NCBI GenBank assembly: GCA_040217575.1
Contig: JAVJPW010000007.1
Span: 372,001 to 436,000 of the forward strand
Reading direction: 5' to 3'
Source: Pacificispira sp040217575
GTDB lineage: Bacteria; Pseudomonadota; Alphaproteobacteria; UBA8366; Aestuariispiraceae
DNA length: 64,000 nucleotides
The notes under the pieces are model-generated. The model did no database searches, was not told the origin of the DNA, and saw nothing but the letters and a program-made list of their open reading frames with translations. The position numbers and the translations under genes are program-made. This document shows positions 44,179 through 53,602 of the stretch, piece after piece (position 1 is the stretch's first letter; each line of letters opens with the position of its first letter).

Positions 44179-45252
44179 CTATTCCGCCAAACAATCGTTG
44201 AACAGGGTTACGTATTGCGCACCGATCCGGTTCGCGTCGAAGTCCCGCGCACGGACAGGACCGTTTGCCGAAAGCCGCGCGGACAGGTCGGCATCGGACC
44301 GAATGACATTCATGGCTTCGGTCAGTTCCGCCACATCATCGTTTTGCACCAGAAGCCCGGTTTCCCCGTTCGTGATGATGTCCGCCGGGCCATAGGGACA
44401 GTCGGTGGAAATCACCGGCAATCCCGCCGCCATTGCTTCCACCAGTACATGGCCGAACCCTTCGTAGCGCGACGACAGGACGAAAGCGTCTGCCGTTTTC
44501 ATCACGGCGGCCGTGTCGGCAACGAACCCGGGAAGGGCAACGCGATCCGCGATGCCAAGTTCTGCTGCCAGGTATTCCAATTCGCCCCGCAACGGCCCTT
44601 CCCCCAGAATGGTCATACGCGCATCATCCGGCCGCAACGCCGCAAAGGCGCGCAGCAGAAGTGCATGGTTTTTTTGTTCGGAAAGCCGGCCGATGGACAG
44701 GAAATGGAAGCCGCTCGCCGAACCTTTTCGTTGCGGGACGGCGGCCAGATCGACCGGATTGTGGATTGTCACGCAGCGCGACGGAGACAGACGATAGCGG
44801 GCCACCAGTTCCCCGCGCACACCTTCCGAAAGGGCAACCATCCGATCCGCCGCGCGATAGGCGACCCCAGCCAACGCCGTATGCCAGGGCTTCAGGTCGT
44901 TGCGATAGAAATGGCTGTTGGTTTCGCGCAGAACGATTTTCGGGCGGTCGCCCATGAACCGCGTTGCCAGATAAAGCGCCAGATTTCCGTGCAGCATGGT
45001 CGACAGGGCGATGTCCGGCCCGAAGTCGCGGATGGCGGCGCGAAGGGCCGCAACCTGTGCCCGCGCACGCGCCGTGGGTAGGGTCACGCGATCGACATTG
45101 TCCGGACACCAGATCATCGCGGCGCCGTCGGCTGCGCCGGTTACCAGGCGCAGTGTGATCCCGTCCGCGTCTGACAGGACGGATGCCAGATTCAGCAGCG
45201 TTCGCTGGGCCCCGCCGCCATCAAGATCGGGCAGGTACAGAAGAAGCTTCAC
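44179..45252 (-). CDS. Glycosyltransferase, GT4 family (GT-B fold)
   Basis: A 357-aa retaining glycosyltransferase. The N-terminus is LLLYLPDLDGGGAQRTLLNL, a common GT4 start, the nucleotide-sugar domain has FLSIGRLSEQKNHALLLRAF, and EGFGHVLVEAMAAG carries the E-x7-E motif. GTG start. Directly downstream of the Pse methylase gene, so it probably transfers a nonulosonate or an adjacent sugar to the repeat unit. Confidence 0.85.
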   Translation of the reverse strand: MKLLLYLPDLDGGGAQRTLLNLASVLSDADGITLRLVTGAADGAAMIWCPDNVDRVTLPTARARAQVAALRAAIRDFGPDIALSTMLHGNLALYLATRFMGDRPKIVLRETNSHFYRNDLKPWHTALAGVAYRAADRMVALSEGVRGELVARYRLSPSRCVTIHNPVDLAAVPQRKGSASGFHFLSIGRLSEQKNHALLLRAFAALRPDDARMTILGEGPLRGELEYLAAELGIADRVALPGFVADTAAVMKTADAFVLSSRYEGFGHVLVEAMAAGLPVISTDCPYGPADIITNGETGLLVQNDDVAELTEAMNVIRSDADLSARLSANGPVRARDFDANRIGAQYVTLFNDCLAE

Positions 45253-45271
45253 GCGGGAAGACCCGACGCCG

Positions 45272-45901
45272 TCAGACTTTCCGGAACAGCCACCAGTTCA
45301 GGTCATCCAATCCGGTCGTCCGTTTCCAGAAGAACCCGTCGGCGACCGGTTCCAGATCGTCGAACAGGTCGAGCCAATAGCCGCCAAAGTCCCGTTTGAA
45401 CAGAAGGTCGGTTTCCCCGCGATAGGGAATCTTCGTCGGCACGGGCGAGAAATATTCGATGGACAGCAGGTATTTGGCAGAGACGCGATGCATTTCCCGA
45501 TAGGACTGTTCCAGATGTTCTTCGGGAATGTGGATCAGAACGCCCGACGTGAAGACCAGATCGATACTGCCGTCGTCAAACGGCAGGGACGTCGCCATGG
45601 CATCGTGAATGTTCTTCGGGTCCAGGATTCCGCTTTCCGCCAGAAGACCGCGCGCCTTGCCATTCGGTTCCACCGCATGCAGTTCGGCATCGCTGACCCG
45701 GTCCAGGACCTTGAGGTTATTCCCCAGGTTCGCACCAACCTCCAGGATCGACGCGGGCGGGGCTGCACGCAGATGGTCCAGGATCATTGAATAGGCGATG
45801 GTAAGCGAACGCAGGCGCGATGTGTCACCGACATTGCGGTCGACGTAGTTGTCGCCGAATTCACCGCGCCAGGCGGATATCTGTTTTCCGTTTTCTGCCA
45901 T
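45272..45901 (-). CDS. Pseudaminic acid biosynthesis-associated methylase
   Basis: A 209-aa class I methyltransferase. EFGDNYVDRN near the start, motif I ILEVGANLGNNLKVL, and YREMHRVSAKYLLSIEYFSP followed by FKRDFGGYWLDLFDDL match the family named for its place in pseudaminic acid loci. The ATG at 45901 is preferred: AAGG lies before it and it does not overlap the upstream gene. Its exact substrate in the pathway is unknown. Confidence 0.82.
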   Translation of the reverse strand: MAENGKQISAWRGEFGDNYVDRNVGDTSRLRSLTIAYSMILDHLRAAPPASILEVGANLGNNLKVLDRVSDAELHAVEPNGKARGLLAESGILDPKNIHDAMATSLPFDDGSIDLVFTSGVLIHIPEEHLEQSYREMHRVSAKYLLSIEYFSPVPTKIPYRGETDLLFKRDFGGYWLDLFDDLEPVADGFFWKRTTGLDDLNWWLFRKV

Positions 45902-45932
45902 TTGGGAATACCTTGCTTTTGAAAGGGCGGGG

Positions 45933-46676
45933 TCAGGCGTCCGACGTGGGGCGGACGGGTTTATGCATGACACCAGCGTTGATCGTCAACAAATCCGGCG
46001 TTGAGAGGAGGAGTCGCTCCAGATCCTCGAACGTTGCAATGGGTGCGCGATCGCCAAGGGCCGCATCCATCGCGATCAGCGCGTCATAATCGGCCTGTTC
46101 ATCCAGCGTCAGGCGCCATTCGCGCCGATCCGGCTGCCGCGTCAATTCCGCCCGCGGAAAGCGGTCCGGATGGCGCCACAGGAACGGCGTTACATGTTCG
46201 CGTTCGTCCGGGGCTTTTGCCTCCCGGTCGGCGGTCATTAGCAGACCGACCGGCATCGCTTCACAATCCAGTCCCAGCGGATAACCGGATGTAAAAGACG
46301 TCCGGGCATATCCGTCGGTCGATGTCGCCATGTTCAGCACCATGCCGCAGACGTCGGGCGAAATGACCGGGCAATCGGATGTCACACGCAGGACATAGTC
46401 GGCGCCGCACGTGTCTGCCGCACGCGCATAGCGATCCAGGACATCGTTTTCAGAACCGCGGCAAACGATGGTTTGCCCTATTCTGCCTGCTTCTTCTGCC
46501 ACGGGGTCATGGACCGACCCGTCTGGCACGGCGACGCACACCGCATCCAGACCCGGCGTCACCGCAACCCGTTCCACGACACGGCGCAGAACCGATCCGG
46601 CACCGAACGGCATCAGCACCTTGCCCGGCAGTCGGGTCGACGTCATGCGCGCCTGGATGATCGCAACGGACCGCAT
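45933..46676 (-). CDS. pseF: PseF-like CMP-nonulosonate cytidylyltransferase
   Basis: A 247-aa nucleotidyltransferase with the SpsF/NeuA-like start SVAIIQARMTSTRLPGKVLM, which binds CTP. VTSDCPVISPDVC, holding the metal-binding Asp, follows. It would activate pseudaminic acid as CMP-Pse for a glycosyltransferase. It is immediately downstream of pseI and upstream of the methylase, as in other Pse loci. SpsF-type members of this family can also act on other acidic sugars. Confidence 0.82.
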   Translation of the reverse strand: MRSVAIIQARMTSTRLPGKVLMPFGAGSVLRRVVERVAVTPGLDAVCVAVPDGSVHDPVAEEAGRIGQTIVCRGSENDVLDRYARAADTCGADYVLRVTSDCPVISPDVCGMVLNMATSTDGYARTSFTSGYPLGLDCEAMPVGLLMTADREAKAPDEREHVTPFLWRHPDRFPRAELTRQPDRREWRLTLDEQADYDALIAMDAALGDRAPIATFEDLERLLLSTPDLLTINAGVMHKPVRPTSDA

Positions 46677-46688
46677 GACAGGTTCCCG

Positions 46689-47756
46689 TCAGTCCCTCAC
46701 CTTGGCGATGTGGCCGCTGTTGAGCGCCGTTCCACGGCTGAGGTCCACGGTCGCCCGTTGTCCCAGGACATTCGGCAGTTCCTTTGGCGGCAGGCCGTAG
46801 CCAGGCCGGATCGACCGCACATTGCGTTCGGTGAACACTTCGCCCGCCGCGATGTCTTCGACCACATAAAGCGACCGGCGGAACTGCACACTGGCCGTTT
46901 CCGCCGCTGTCCTTTCCACATCGGGAGATCCAAGCGCAAGCGCGGCCGTCCGGCAATCTTCGACCAGTTTGGCCAATTCTTCCGGTTCCGCGCTGAAATG
47001 TGAATCGGGCCCGCCATCGGCACGCCGCATGGTGACATGTTTTTCGACCATCGCCGCCCCTAGTGCGACAGCCGCCACCGCGACCGTTCCGCCAATGGTA
47101 TGGTCGCTGAGCCCGATTGGAACGCCGTACCGCGCCTGCATCGCGGGGATGGTCGTCAGGTTCACCTCCTCCACCGGGGCGGGATAGGCACTGACGCAGT
47201 GAAGCAGAATCATTTCACCGCTGCCGGCCCTGCGCGCGGCGGCGACGGCATCGTTCAGCTCCTCATGCGTCGCCATCCCGCTTGAAATGACAAGCGGCTT
47301 TCCGGTAGACGCTGCCTTTTCGATCAGGGGGATGTCGATCGCTTCAAAACTGGCAATCTTGTAGGCTGGCGGGTCGAACTGTTCCAGGAAGTCGACGGCG
47401 GAATGGTCGAACGGGCTGGAAAACACTTCTATCCCCAGCGACCGGCCCTTTTCGAACAAGGCGGCATGCCAGTCCCAAGGGGTATGCGCCTCGTCATACA
47501 GCTCATGCAACGACCGCCCGGCCCAGGGGCCACCGTCAATGTGGAACTCCGGCCGGTCGCAGTCGATCGTGATGGTATCCGCCGTATAGGTCTGAAGCTT
47601 GATTGCATCCGCCCCGGCCTTGGCACAGGCGTCCATGATCGCAAGCGCCGCATCCAGCGAACCATTATGGTTGGCAGACAATTCCGCCACAATGAAAGGC
47701 GGATCGCCCGGCCCGCCTACGGACCTTTTGCCGATTTTCACCGATCCGATCGTCAT
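46689..47756 (-). CDS. pseI: Pseudaminic acid synthase
   Basis: Condenses phosphoenolpyruvate with the 2,4-diacetamido-altrose to make pseudaminic acid. 355 aa, NeuB-like TIM barrel with a C-terminal SAF domain. Segments are FIVAELSANHNGSLDAAL, SAYPAPVEEVNLTTI, and GLSDHTIGG, all typical of PseI. RRSLYVVEDIAAGEVFTERN begins the antifreeze-like SAF domain, with the characteristic RPGYGLPP. The ATG at 47756 overlaps the PseG-PseH stop (ATGA), so earlier start codons are not used. Confidence 0.93.
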   Translation of the reverse strand: MTIGSVKIGKRSVGGPGDPPFIVAELSANHNGSLDAALAIMDACAKAGADAIKLQTYTADTITIDCDRPEFHIDGGPWAGRSLHELYDEAHTPWDWHAALFEKGRSLGIEVFSSPFDHSAVDFLEQFDPPAYKIASFEAIDIPLIEKAASTGKPLVISSGMATHEELNDAVAAARRAGSGEMILLHCVSAYPAPVEEVNLTTIPAMQARYGVPIGLSDHTIGGTVAVAAVALGAAMVEKHVTMRRADGGPDSHFSAEPEELAKLVEDCRTAALALGSPDVERTAAETASVQFRRSLYVVEDIAAGEVFTERNVRSIRPGYGLPPKELPNVLGQRATVDLSRGTALNSGHIAKVRD

Positions 47757-49276
47757 GTTTCCGGCCCTTTGACTGCTGCCTGCGCCCCATGATTTTCTGG
47801 CGGTTCGCGCCGCCATGTCCAGTGCCGCGCATCCGTTTGCACGAACCCTGCCTTTTCAAACAGGCGCCGGGATGCGGCGTTGTCCGGATGCACTTCGGCG
47901 ACGACGTTCCCCGGATATTCAACCGATAGCGCGTGGCGTAGTGCCGCCGTCGCAATGCCCCGGCCCGCATAGTCGCGCGAGATCATGATCGCTGCTTCGA
48001 ACGTTGCCATGCCATCGTTATCCACCCTATCAAATCGCACGAAACCAGCTGCATTCCCATCGCATTCAACGATCAGAAAGGGGGTGTCGATCCGGTCCAG
48101 TCGGCTGGAAAACCACGCTTCATGTTCCGCCCAATCGGGGACGGCCGGATTGCGGGCATAGCGTCTGGCGTCCGGTTCCACCTGCCAATCAAATACAACG
48201 CGGCAATCCCCCGGCGCAGCAGGACGAAGCCGAATGTTGGCGCCCGACGGCACCGCAACCCCGGTCAGGTAGGCCGCGATTCGGCGCGCACCAAACCCGT
48301 CGCAGACCGTTCGCCCGGCCTGAACCAGTGCCATCCGCCGCCCCGGATCCGCCAGCAATGCGGACACGCTTGCCAGAATGTCTTCCGGCGTTGCGTCCTG
48401 AATATCGCCCGCATGGGCAATCGCCCCGGCATCGCCAAGACCTGACAGCACGTCCGTCTGGTTTTCCGCAATACGGTAGGTGATTGTCGGCACACCGGCC
48501 GTGCACCGTTCCCAGGCCGTGCCGCCGCCGGCGCCGATACACAGATCCGCGCGCCGCATCAGATCCGCCATGGCCGCACCGGACAGATCCGTGTGCAGTG
48601 TCATGCCGTACTGCCGCGCCACAGCCCGCGCATCTTCCAGACAGTCGGCGCCAGATCCCAGAACCGCAGAGATGTCTGCATCCAAACCCGCCAGCGCCGC
48701 CATGACTTTCGGTGTCGCGCCAATCGGGTCCGTACCGCCGAAGGTAATCAGGATGCGCGGCGTGCCGGAAACCGCGAAACCGCGTTCACGTCCGTCGTGA
48801 CGTGAGAACTCCGGACGGATCAGAGTATATCGCGGTCCAAGGAAACAGGCACAGATTTCGGACGCGAAAGCATCATAGTCGCTGCGCCTTCGCCCCAGGG
48901 TCGGGTCCAGAAGGCGCGTCGCCGCCGGATGCGCCCGGCCCGGGCGGTCTTCGATCACCAGAATTTCGGCAGCACATCCGACCAGGGATGTTTCCTGTTC
49001 AGGCGACGTCTCATACGTATCCAGGATCAGAATATCGGCGTTCGCGTTCCGGACCGCATGCAGCGCGGCGGTGACCGTCGAAAATGTCTCTACCGCCGCG
49101 ACCGCCGCCAGATCGTCGGCGAAGGGCAGCGTATTCCCCGACAGGGACACGAAAAACCGGATATCCGATGCGCGATCCAGACTTTCCGCCAGGGTCAGGC
49201 TGCGGCGCAAATGGCCATAGCCGTTCGCCCCCCCCGCCGAACACAGAAACGCAATGCGCGAAGGGCCTTTCGTCAT
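47753..49276 (-). CDS. Fused PseG (UDP-sugar hydrolase) and PseH (acetyltransferase)
   Basis: A 507-aa protein that joins two steps of the pseudaminic acid pathway. Residues 1-340 are PseG-like: GANGYGHLRRSLTLAESL contains the catalytic histidine, and ILITFGGTDPIGATPKVMAA and CIGAGGGTAWERCTAGVPTI are typical. Residues 350-495 are a GNAT acetyltransferase (IRLRPAAPGDCRVVFDWQVE, then ISRDYAGRGIATAALRHAL, the acetyl-CoA loop), corresponding to PseH. PseG and PseH are often separate genes. Overlaps pseI (ATGA) and is itself coupled to the preceding transferase gene. Confidence 0.87.
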   Translation of the reverse strand: MTKGPSRIAFLCSAGGANGYGHLRRSLTLAESLDRASDIRFFVSLSGNTLPFADDLAAVAAVETFSTVTAALHAVRNANADILILDTYETSPEQETSLVGCAAEILVIEDRPGRAHPAATRLLDPTLGRRRSDYDAFASEICACFLGPRYTLIRPEFSRHDGRERGFAVSGTPRILITFGGTDPIGATPKVMAALAGLDADISAVLGSGADCLEDARAVARQYGMTLHTDLSGAAMADLMRRADLCIGAGGGTAWERCTAGVPTITYRIAENQTDVLSGLGDAGAIAHAGDIQDATPEDILASVSALLADPGRRMALVQAGRTVCDGFGARRIAAYLTGVAVPSGANIRLRPAAPGDCRVVFDWQVEPDARRYARNPAVPDWAEHEAWFSSRLDRIDTPFLIVECDGNAAGFVRFDRVDNDGMATFEAAIMISRDYAGRGIATAALRHALSVEYPGNVVAEVHPDNAASRRLFEKAGFVQTDARHWTWRREPPENHGAQAAVKGPET

Positions 49277-51141
49277 TTCGCCCGGGATCGGATTTCCCGA
49301 ATGACCTCGTCCGCGGCGCGGGAACCGGCGCTGCGCCCCGTATGTTCCGGATCGAATGCGGACATGAACGTCGTCATCAGATGTGCTCTTGCTTCCGCCT
49401 TATCAGCCCAAAGGCGCTCTATCTCCGCCAGGGGCTGATTAAGGAAGGACAGAAGCTTTTCGTGGAAATCCGGATCGCCCGCATCGAACAGGAAAACCCC
49501 GTCTTCAAACGCCTTGCGCGCCGGACCATCCAGCGGTTCCTGGTCGGGAATATCGATATGGATCAACGGCAGGCCGGTCGCCAGGCACCAGCTGGGTGTT
49601 GAGAAGCTGCGTGACGAGATCAGGACGCGCGCGTGGCGGACCACATAGCGAAGGTCCAGGCGGCTTCGGTGCATGACGATATTTGCGCTTTCCTCCACCG
49701 CCGTCTCGATCGGGTCCGGGTCTTCATAGCGTCGACCGGGATAGGGCTTGAAGGTGATCCGGTGGTCGCAGCGGTCCAGAACCTTCTGCACGATGGCGCG
49801 TTCAAACCCGCATTTCTGCCAGTCCGTCACGCCTTCCAACTGACCATGGTTCGACACATAAAAGGCGGTGCAGATATACCAGACCGGCGGTTCTTCGCCC
49901 GATGCCGCCCCTTTGCGGCGCATACCCCGGTAATAGTCCTTCGGGAATCCGGTTGCGACCGCGCGACCGCGACGGAACCGATTCTTTATCGCATAGTCAG
50001 CGCCCGTCTGGTTGAAGCCGCATTCCAGATCGCAGAGCGATGTACCGTACTGCGCCTCATACTCACGCATGCGCCAATTGATTTCATTGGTCACGCCATG
50101 CTGAAAGAAAACCATCGGGACGCTGGTACTTTCCATGACGCGTTTCAGGCCAATCGCTTCCGGGTCGTTCAGCCAATTTGTCAGAACCGCGGTGCGGCCC
50201 GGGCGGATGACATTCTTCAGCCGTGCCTCCCAGTCGGGCAGGCTGCGGCGGTAACGCGCAACGCGGGAGGCCAGACCTTTCGAGAATAGTCCTGCCAGTA
50301 CATCCAGGGCAGGCCGTGCGCGGATATGGCTTGCCAGATGCTTTTCAATCATTGGGCCAACGATCGGCAGAAACTCCGCTTCCAACGTGTCCCGCTCGCC
50401 CGCGTCTTCCACATGTTCGCCCGGTTTCGGCATCGCGACCGTCACCGGCAGATACCCCCGCAGGATCATCGCCCAGGCGGTTTCCTTGCTGAGTTCGTTT
50501 TCGCGCAGGATGATCGTCCGCCCGCGCGGACCGGTCAGGTTCCATCGGGTGGAAAGCCGCTCCACCGCGCGATACACCAATGTCTCCAGCCCCGAAAACT
50601 GAAGCCGCTGTTTCAGGGTCGGCGATGGCGCGCGCGGATCGTCGTCACGGGGAAGGCTGTCGATCGGAACGGACAGGACCGTCAGATCCGGATTGCCCGC
50701 CAGAAGCAACGCAAGCGGCGACCGGGTCATCCGGTCCAGATCCGCATCGTCACTGGATAGTTCGATCACACAGACCGGGTGGGTGAAATCGTCTTCTTCA
50801 AGCAGCGCCGCCTTGTAGGCCGGATTCTGGAATTCCAGCGTCGCATAGCGTGCAGCGATCAGGTCGATGTCGTCATCCCCGAACGCGCCCTGGCAATCCC
50901 GGTGCAATGCCGTAAAGGCGGCATCCAGCGCCCAAATCGCCTTTGCCGACATATGCCGGTCGGCCTGGACTGTATTTCCGACAGGGTCGATCAACATGCC
51001 GGGCGCAGTTGTGCGAACCTGTGCTTCCCGCGGAAGGCCCGCGTCCCAGGCGCGTTCCAGCGCGACGGACGAATCTGCATAGACGACGTCACAGGCTGCA
51101 AGGCCCGAAGCGCCTTCGCGCTCGATACGGTAAAGGGACAT
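49273..51141 (-). CDS. Putative GT-B-like surface polysaccharide transferase
   Basis: A 622-aa protein that I recognise only in outline. The C-terminal half has features of a GT-B/CDP-glycerol transferase-like fold (VFFQHGVTNEINWRM, FKPYPGRRYEDPDP, SSRSFSTPSWCLATGLPLIH), and the N-terminal half has no clear relative. The ATG at 51141 is preferred because AGTAGG precedes it and it leaves a gap to the radical SAM gene. Locus position between the SPASM enzyme and PseG-PseH suggests a transferase acting on a Pse-containing chain. Confidence 0.6.
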   Translation of the reverse strand: MSLYRIEREGASGLAACDVVYADSSVALERAWDAGLPREAQVRTTAPGMLIDPVGNTVQADRHMSAKAIWALDAAFTALHRDCQGAFGDDDIDLIAARYATLEFQNPAYKAALLEEDDFTHPVCVIELSSDDADLDRMTRSPLALLLAGNPDLTVLSVPIDSLPRDDDPRAPSPTLKQRLQFSGLETLVYRAVERLSTRWNLTGPRGRTIILRENELSKETAWAMILRGYLPVTVAMPKPGEHVEDAGERDTLEAEFLPIVGPMIEKHLASHIRARPALDVLAGLFSKGLASRVARYRRSLPDWEARLKNVIRPGRTAVLTNWLNDPEAIGLKRVMESTSVPMVFFQHGVTNEINWRMREYEAQYGTSLCDLECGFNQTGADYAIKNRFRRGRAVATGFPKDYYRGMRRKGAASGEEPPVWYICTAFYVSNHGQLEGVTDWQKCGFERAIVQKVLDRCDHRITFKPYPGRRYEDPDPIETAVEESANIVMHRSRLDLRYVVRHARVLISSRSFSTPSWCLATGLPLIHIDIPDQEPLDGPARKAFEDGVFLFDAGDPDFHEKLLSFLNQPLAEIERLWADKAEARAHLMTTFMSAFDPEHTGRSAGSRAADEVIREIRSRAK

Positions 51142-51160
51142 GAAACCTACTTTGGTCGGA

Positions 51161-52144
51161 TCAGGGAAGCGTGCTTGCCCGGATGGTTTTCTGCGGGGCG
51201 TCGCCATCCTTGCGTACCAGGAAGCGATCCCCGGTCACGACGATGCATTCACGGCAAAGTTCCGGATGATCGCCGGATTCGAACTGAAGCCGAAAATTGC
51301 GCGCGGCATCCCCGTTCCAGATTTCTTCCAGCGACTGTTCCATGATGTTGCCCAGATTGCTGATCGACGTCAGGTCGTAGCAACAGGCCACCACCTGCCC
51401 GTCGGAACGGATGTTCAGCATGTCGTCCAACAGGTCGCAGCGCGTCGGCATGTTCCGCGGGCGGTCGTCCAGCAACAGGTCATAGCCATTCGCCGGAAGG
51501 GCGGACGGCCAGATTCGCGCCCAGTTCGGATTGAATTCCAGATGGTCGCGAATGTCGGCAAACGTTTCCAGCAGATAGTTCGCAGGCGGCGGGAAAGCGA
51601 CTTCCGGGTCATAGCGTTCCGGATCCTGGAACTGCGTGTTGGAGATGCAGACACGAAAGTCCGGGTTCAGACGTTTCTTGGCGTCAACCAGCGCCCGGAT
51701 GACACTAACGATCCGGTCGAAGTCGGCGCGAACGCGCACGTGGTCGGATTCGGCGGGACTTTGCCCATCCAGGGAAATTTCGATCAGGTCCAGCCCGCTG
51801 GTCACCACATCGTCGATCTGTTCCGGGCGGATCAGCATCCCGTTCGAAATTGTCTTCACCAGCGGAATGCCGATTTCCTTCACCCGCCGGGGCATTTTCA
51901 GGAAATGCTTGTTCAGGAACGGTTCCCCCCCCTGATAGAGGGAGACAACGCGGATCGGCGGGACATGTTTCGCCAATTCCGACAGGCAGCGTTCGAAGAC
52001 CGGTTCCTTCATGATCGTCCGCGGCATGGAAAACACGCCGGTCGGACAATGCGAACAACGCAGGTTGCACGCGCTAGCGGGTTCGATCCGTACCACGGGC
52101 GGCAGCGGTATCAGGCCATTCGTGTCTGAATATTTCTCGGTCAT
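51161..52144 (-). CDS. Radical SAM/SPASM domain protein
   Basis: A 327-aa radical SAM enzyme. The Cx3Cx2C cluster motif is ACNLRCSHCPTG; in the C-terminal half a SPASM-like region has CDLLDDMLNIRSDGQVVACC, LGNIMEQSLEEIWNG, and PELCRECIVV, which bind an auxiliary cluster. Members act in peptide maturation and in sugar modification, such as epimerisation. No precursor peptide gene is adjacent, so a sugar or glycan substrate is more likely. Confidence 0.8.
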   Translation of the reverse strand: MTEKYSDTNGLIPLPPVVRIEPASACNLRCSHCPTGVFSMPRTIMKEPVFERCLSELAKHVPPIRVVSLYQGGEPFLNKHFLKMPRRVKEIGIPLVKTISNGMLIRPEQIDDVVTSGLDLIEISLDGQSPAESDHVRVRADFDRIVSVIRALVDAKKRLNPDFRVCISNTQFQDPERYDPEVAFPPPANYLLETFADIRDHLEFNPNWARIWPSALPANGYDLLLDDRPRNMPTRCDLLDDMLNIRSDGQVVACCYDLTSISNLGNIMEQSLEEIWNGDAARNFRLQFESGDHPELCRECIVVTGDRFLVRKDGDAPQKTIRASTLP

Positions 52145-52207
52145 TCGGTTCCCAAACGTTCGCCAAGGCGTTCGATACGGTGCAACAGGCGCCGCGTCAA
52201 CCGCGCG

Positions 52208-52966
52208 TCACTGCCGGACCGGAAAGCCCTGTGACTTCAGGTATTGCTTTGCTTCGGCAGGCGTCTTTTCAGTGAAATGGAAAATGCTGGCGGCGGCGAC
52301 AGCCGACGCGCCGCCATCCGACAGTACTTCGGCCATATGGCGATAGTCACCGCACCCGCCCGATGCAACGACGGGAATTGTCACCGCCCGGGACACCGCC
52401 ATCGTAAGCGCAACGTCATATCCGCACATACGCCCGTCCCGGTCGATGGAAGTCAAAAGGATTTCGCCCGCGCCCATTTCCGCTGCCTGCCGGGCAAGGG
52501 TGACCGGGTCGATTCCCGCCGGTTGCGTCCCGGAATGGGTATAGACCTGATACGATCCGTCTTCTTCCAAGCGCGCGTCGATGGACGCGACAATACACTG
52601 GCTGCCAAATCGCTGCGCACAGCGCCCGACCAATTCCGGATCGCTGACCATGGCGGTATTCAGTGCAACCTTGTCCGCACCGACCTTCAACAGGCCACGC
52701 ACATCGTCTTCATGGCGCACGCCACCGCCTACCGTCAGCGGCATGAAACATTCATCCGCCAGATCGTCGATCAGGTCGAAATCCGGCGGGCGGTCGTCCT
52801 TGGTCGCGGTGATATCCATGAACACCAGCTCATCGACATCGCGCATATTGTAGACCTTGATCGCCTGCATCGCGCCGCCGACCCGCCGCCATGGGTCGAA
52901 TCCTTCGCCCTTCACCAGGCCCAGATCCCGATAGAGCAGCGTCGGCATGATACGGGTCTTCAGCAT
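52208..52966 (-). CDS. HisF-like cyclase subunit of the glycan amidination set
   Basis: A 252-aa (beta/alpha)8 protein similar to imidazole glycerol phosphate synthase cyclase. RIMPTLLYRDLGLVKGEGFD is the altered N-terminus of the surface-polysaccharide type, and PLTVGGGVRHEDDVRGLL and VVASGGCGDYRHM bind phosphate. Here it is grouped with a HisH-like glutaminase and an N-acetyl sugar amidotransferase, so it most likely helps supply ammonia for acetamidino sugar formation and is not part of a histidine operon. Confidence 0.82.
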   Translation of the reverse strand: MLKTRIMPTLLYRDLGLVKGEGFDPWRRVGGAMQAIKVYNMRDVDELVFMDITATKDDRPPDFDLIDDLADECFMPLTVGGGVRHEDDVRGLLKVGADKVALNTAMVSDPELVGRCAQRFGSQCIVASIDARLEEDGSYQVYTHSGTQPAGIDPVTLARQAAEMGAGEILLTSIDRDGRMCGYDVALTMAVSRAVTIPVVASGGCGDYRHMAEVLSDGGASAVAAASIFHFTEKTPAEAKQYLKSQGFPVRQ

Positions 52967-52975
52967 GACGAATGG

Positions 52976-53602
52976 TCAGCCTTCGCCCAATGCCAGAAAA
53001 TTGCGTAACACGGCAAACCCCGCCTTCTGACTTTTCTCAGGATGAAACTGCGTGCCCCAGACGGTTCCACGATTCACGACCGCCGCAACGCCCCCGCAAT
53101 AGGGTGTGGTCGCCACAAGATCCCGGTCGTCCGCAACATCGAAATAGTAACTATGGACGAAATAGAAATCCTTCGATGGGTCGATCCCGTCCAGAAGCCT
53201 GTCTTCATTGCGATGGCGGCGCAGCTCGTTCCAGCCGATATGCGGCACGCGTTCCCCGTCCCGCGCGGGTGTCAGGCGGCGAACCGTCCCGGGGATAAGG
53301 CCCAGCCCGCGGTGGTCGCCGAATTCGGTTCCGCTTTCGGACAGAAGCTGCATTCCAAGACAGATGCCCAGCATGGGCGTCGCATCTGCGACCTTTTCCC
53401 GGATCGCGTCGGACAGGCCCGCGCCGTCCAGATTTTCCATCGCCTTCCCAAAGGCGCCGACCCCCGGCAGGATCAGCAGTTCACTGGCCCGAACGTCGCT
53501 GGGGTCATCCGTTACAATCGGGTCGCCGCCGCATTCCTCCACCGCGCGGGCGATGGAATCCAGGTTGCACAGACCGTAGTCTATGATCGCAACGTCGGTC
53601 AT
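52976..53602 (-). CDS. HisH-like glutamine amidotransferase of the glycan amidination set
   Basis: A 208-aa class I glutaminase. The nucleophile Cys is in LGICLGMQLL, and the catalytic His/Glu are near GTQFHPEKSQ. It begins DVAIIDYGLCNLDSI, as in HisH paralogues. Its ATG overlaps the amidotransferase stop, and the HisF-like gene is 9 bases further on. The trio is that of WbpG/HisH/HisF in LPS clusters. Confidence 0.85.
   Translation of the reverse strand: MTDVAIIDYGLCNLDSIARAVEECGGDPIVTDDPSDVRASELLILPGVGAFGKAMENLDGAGLSDAIREKVADATPMLGICLGMQLLSESGTEFGDHRGLGLIPGTVRRLTPARDGERVPHIGWNELRRHRNEDRLLDGIDPSKDFYFVHSYYFDVADDRDLVATTPYCGGVAAVVNRGTVWGTQFHPEKSQKAGFAVLRNFLALGEG

Noticed and set aside
52208..53602. 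HisF and HisH as part of a histidine operon.
   Set aside because: No other histidine gene is near; the partner is an N-acetyl sugar amidotransferase in a glycan locus.
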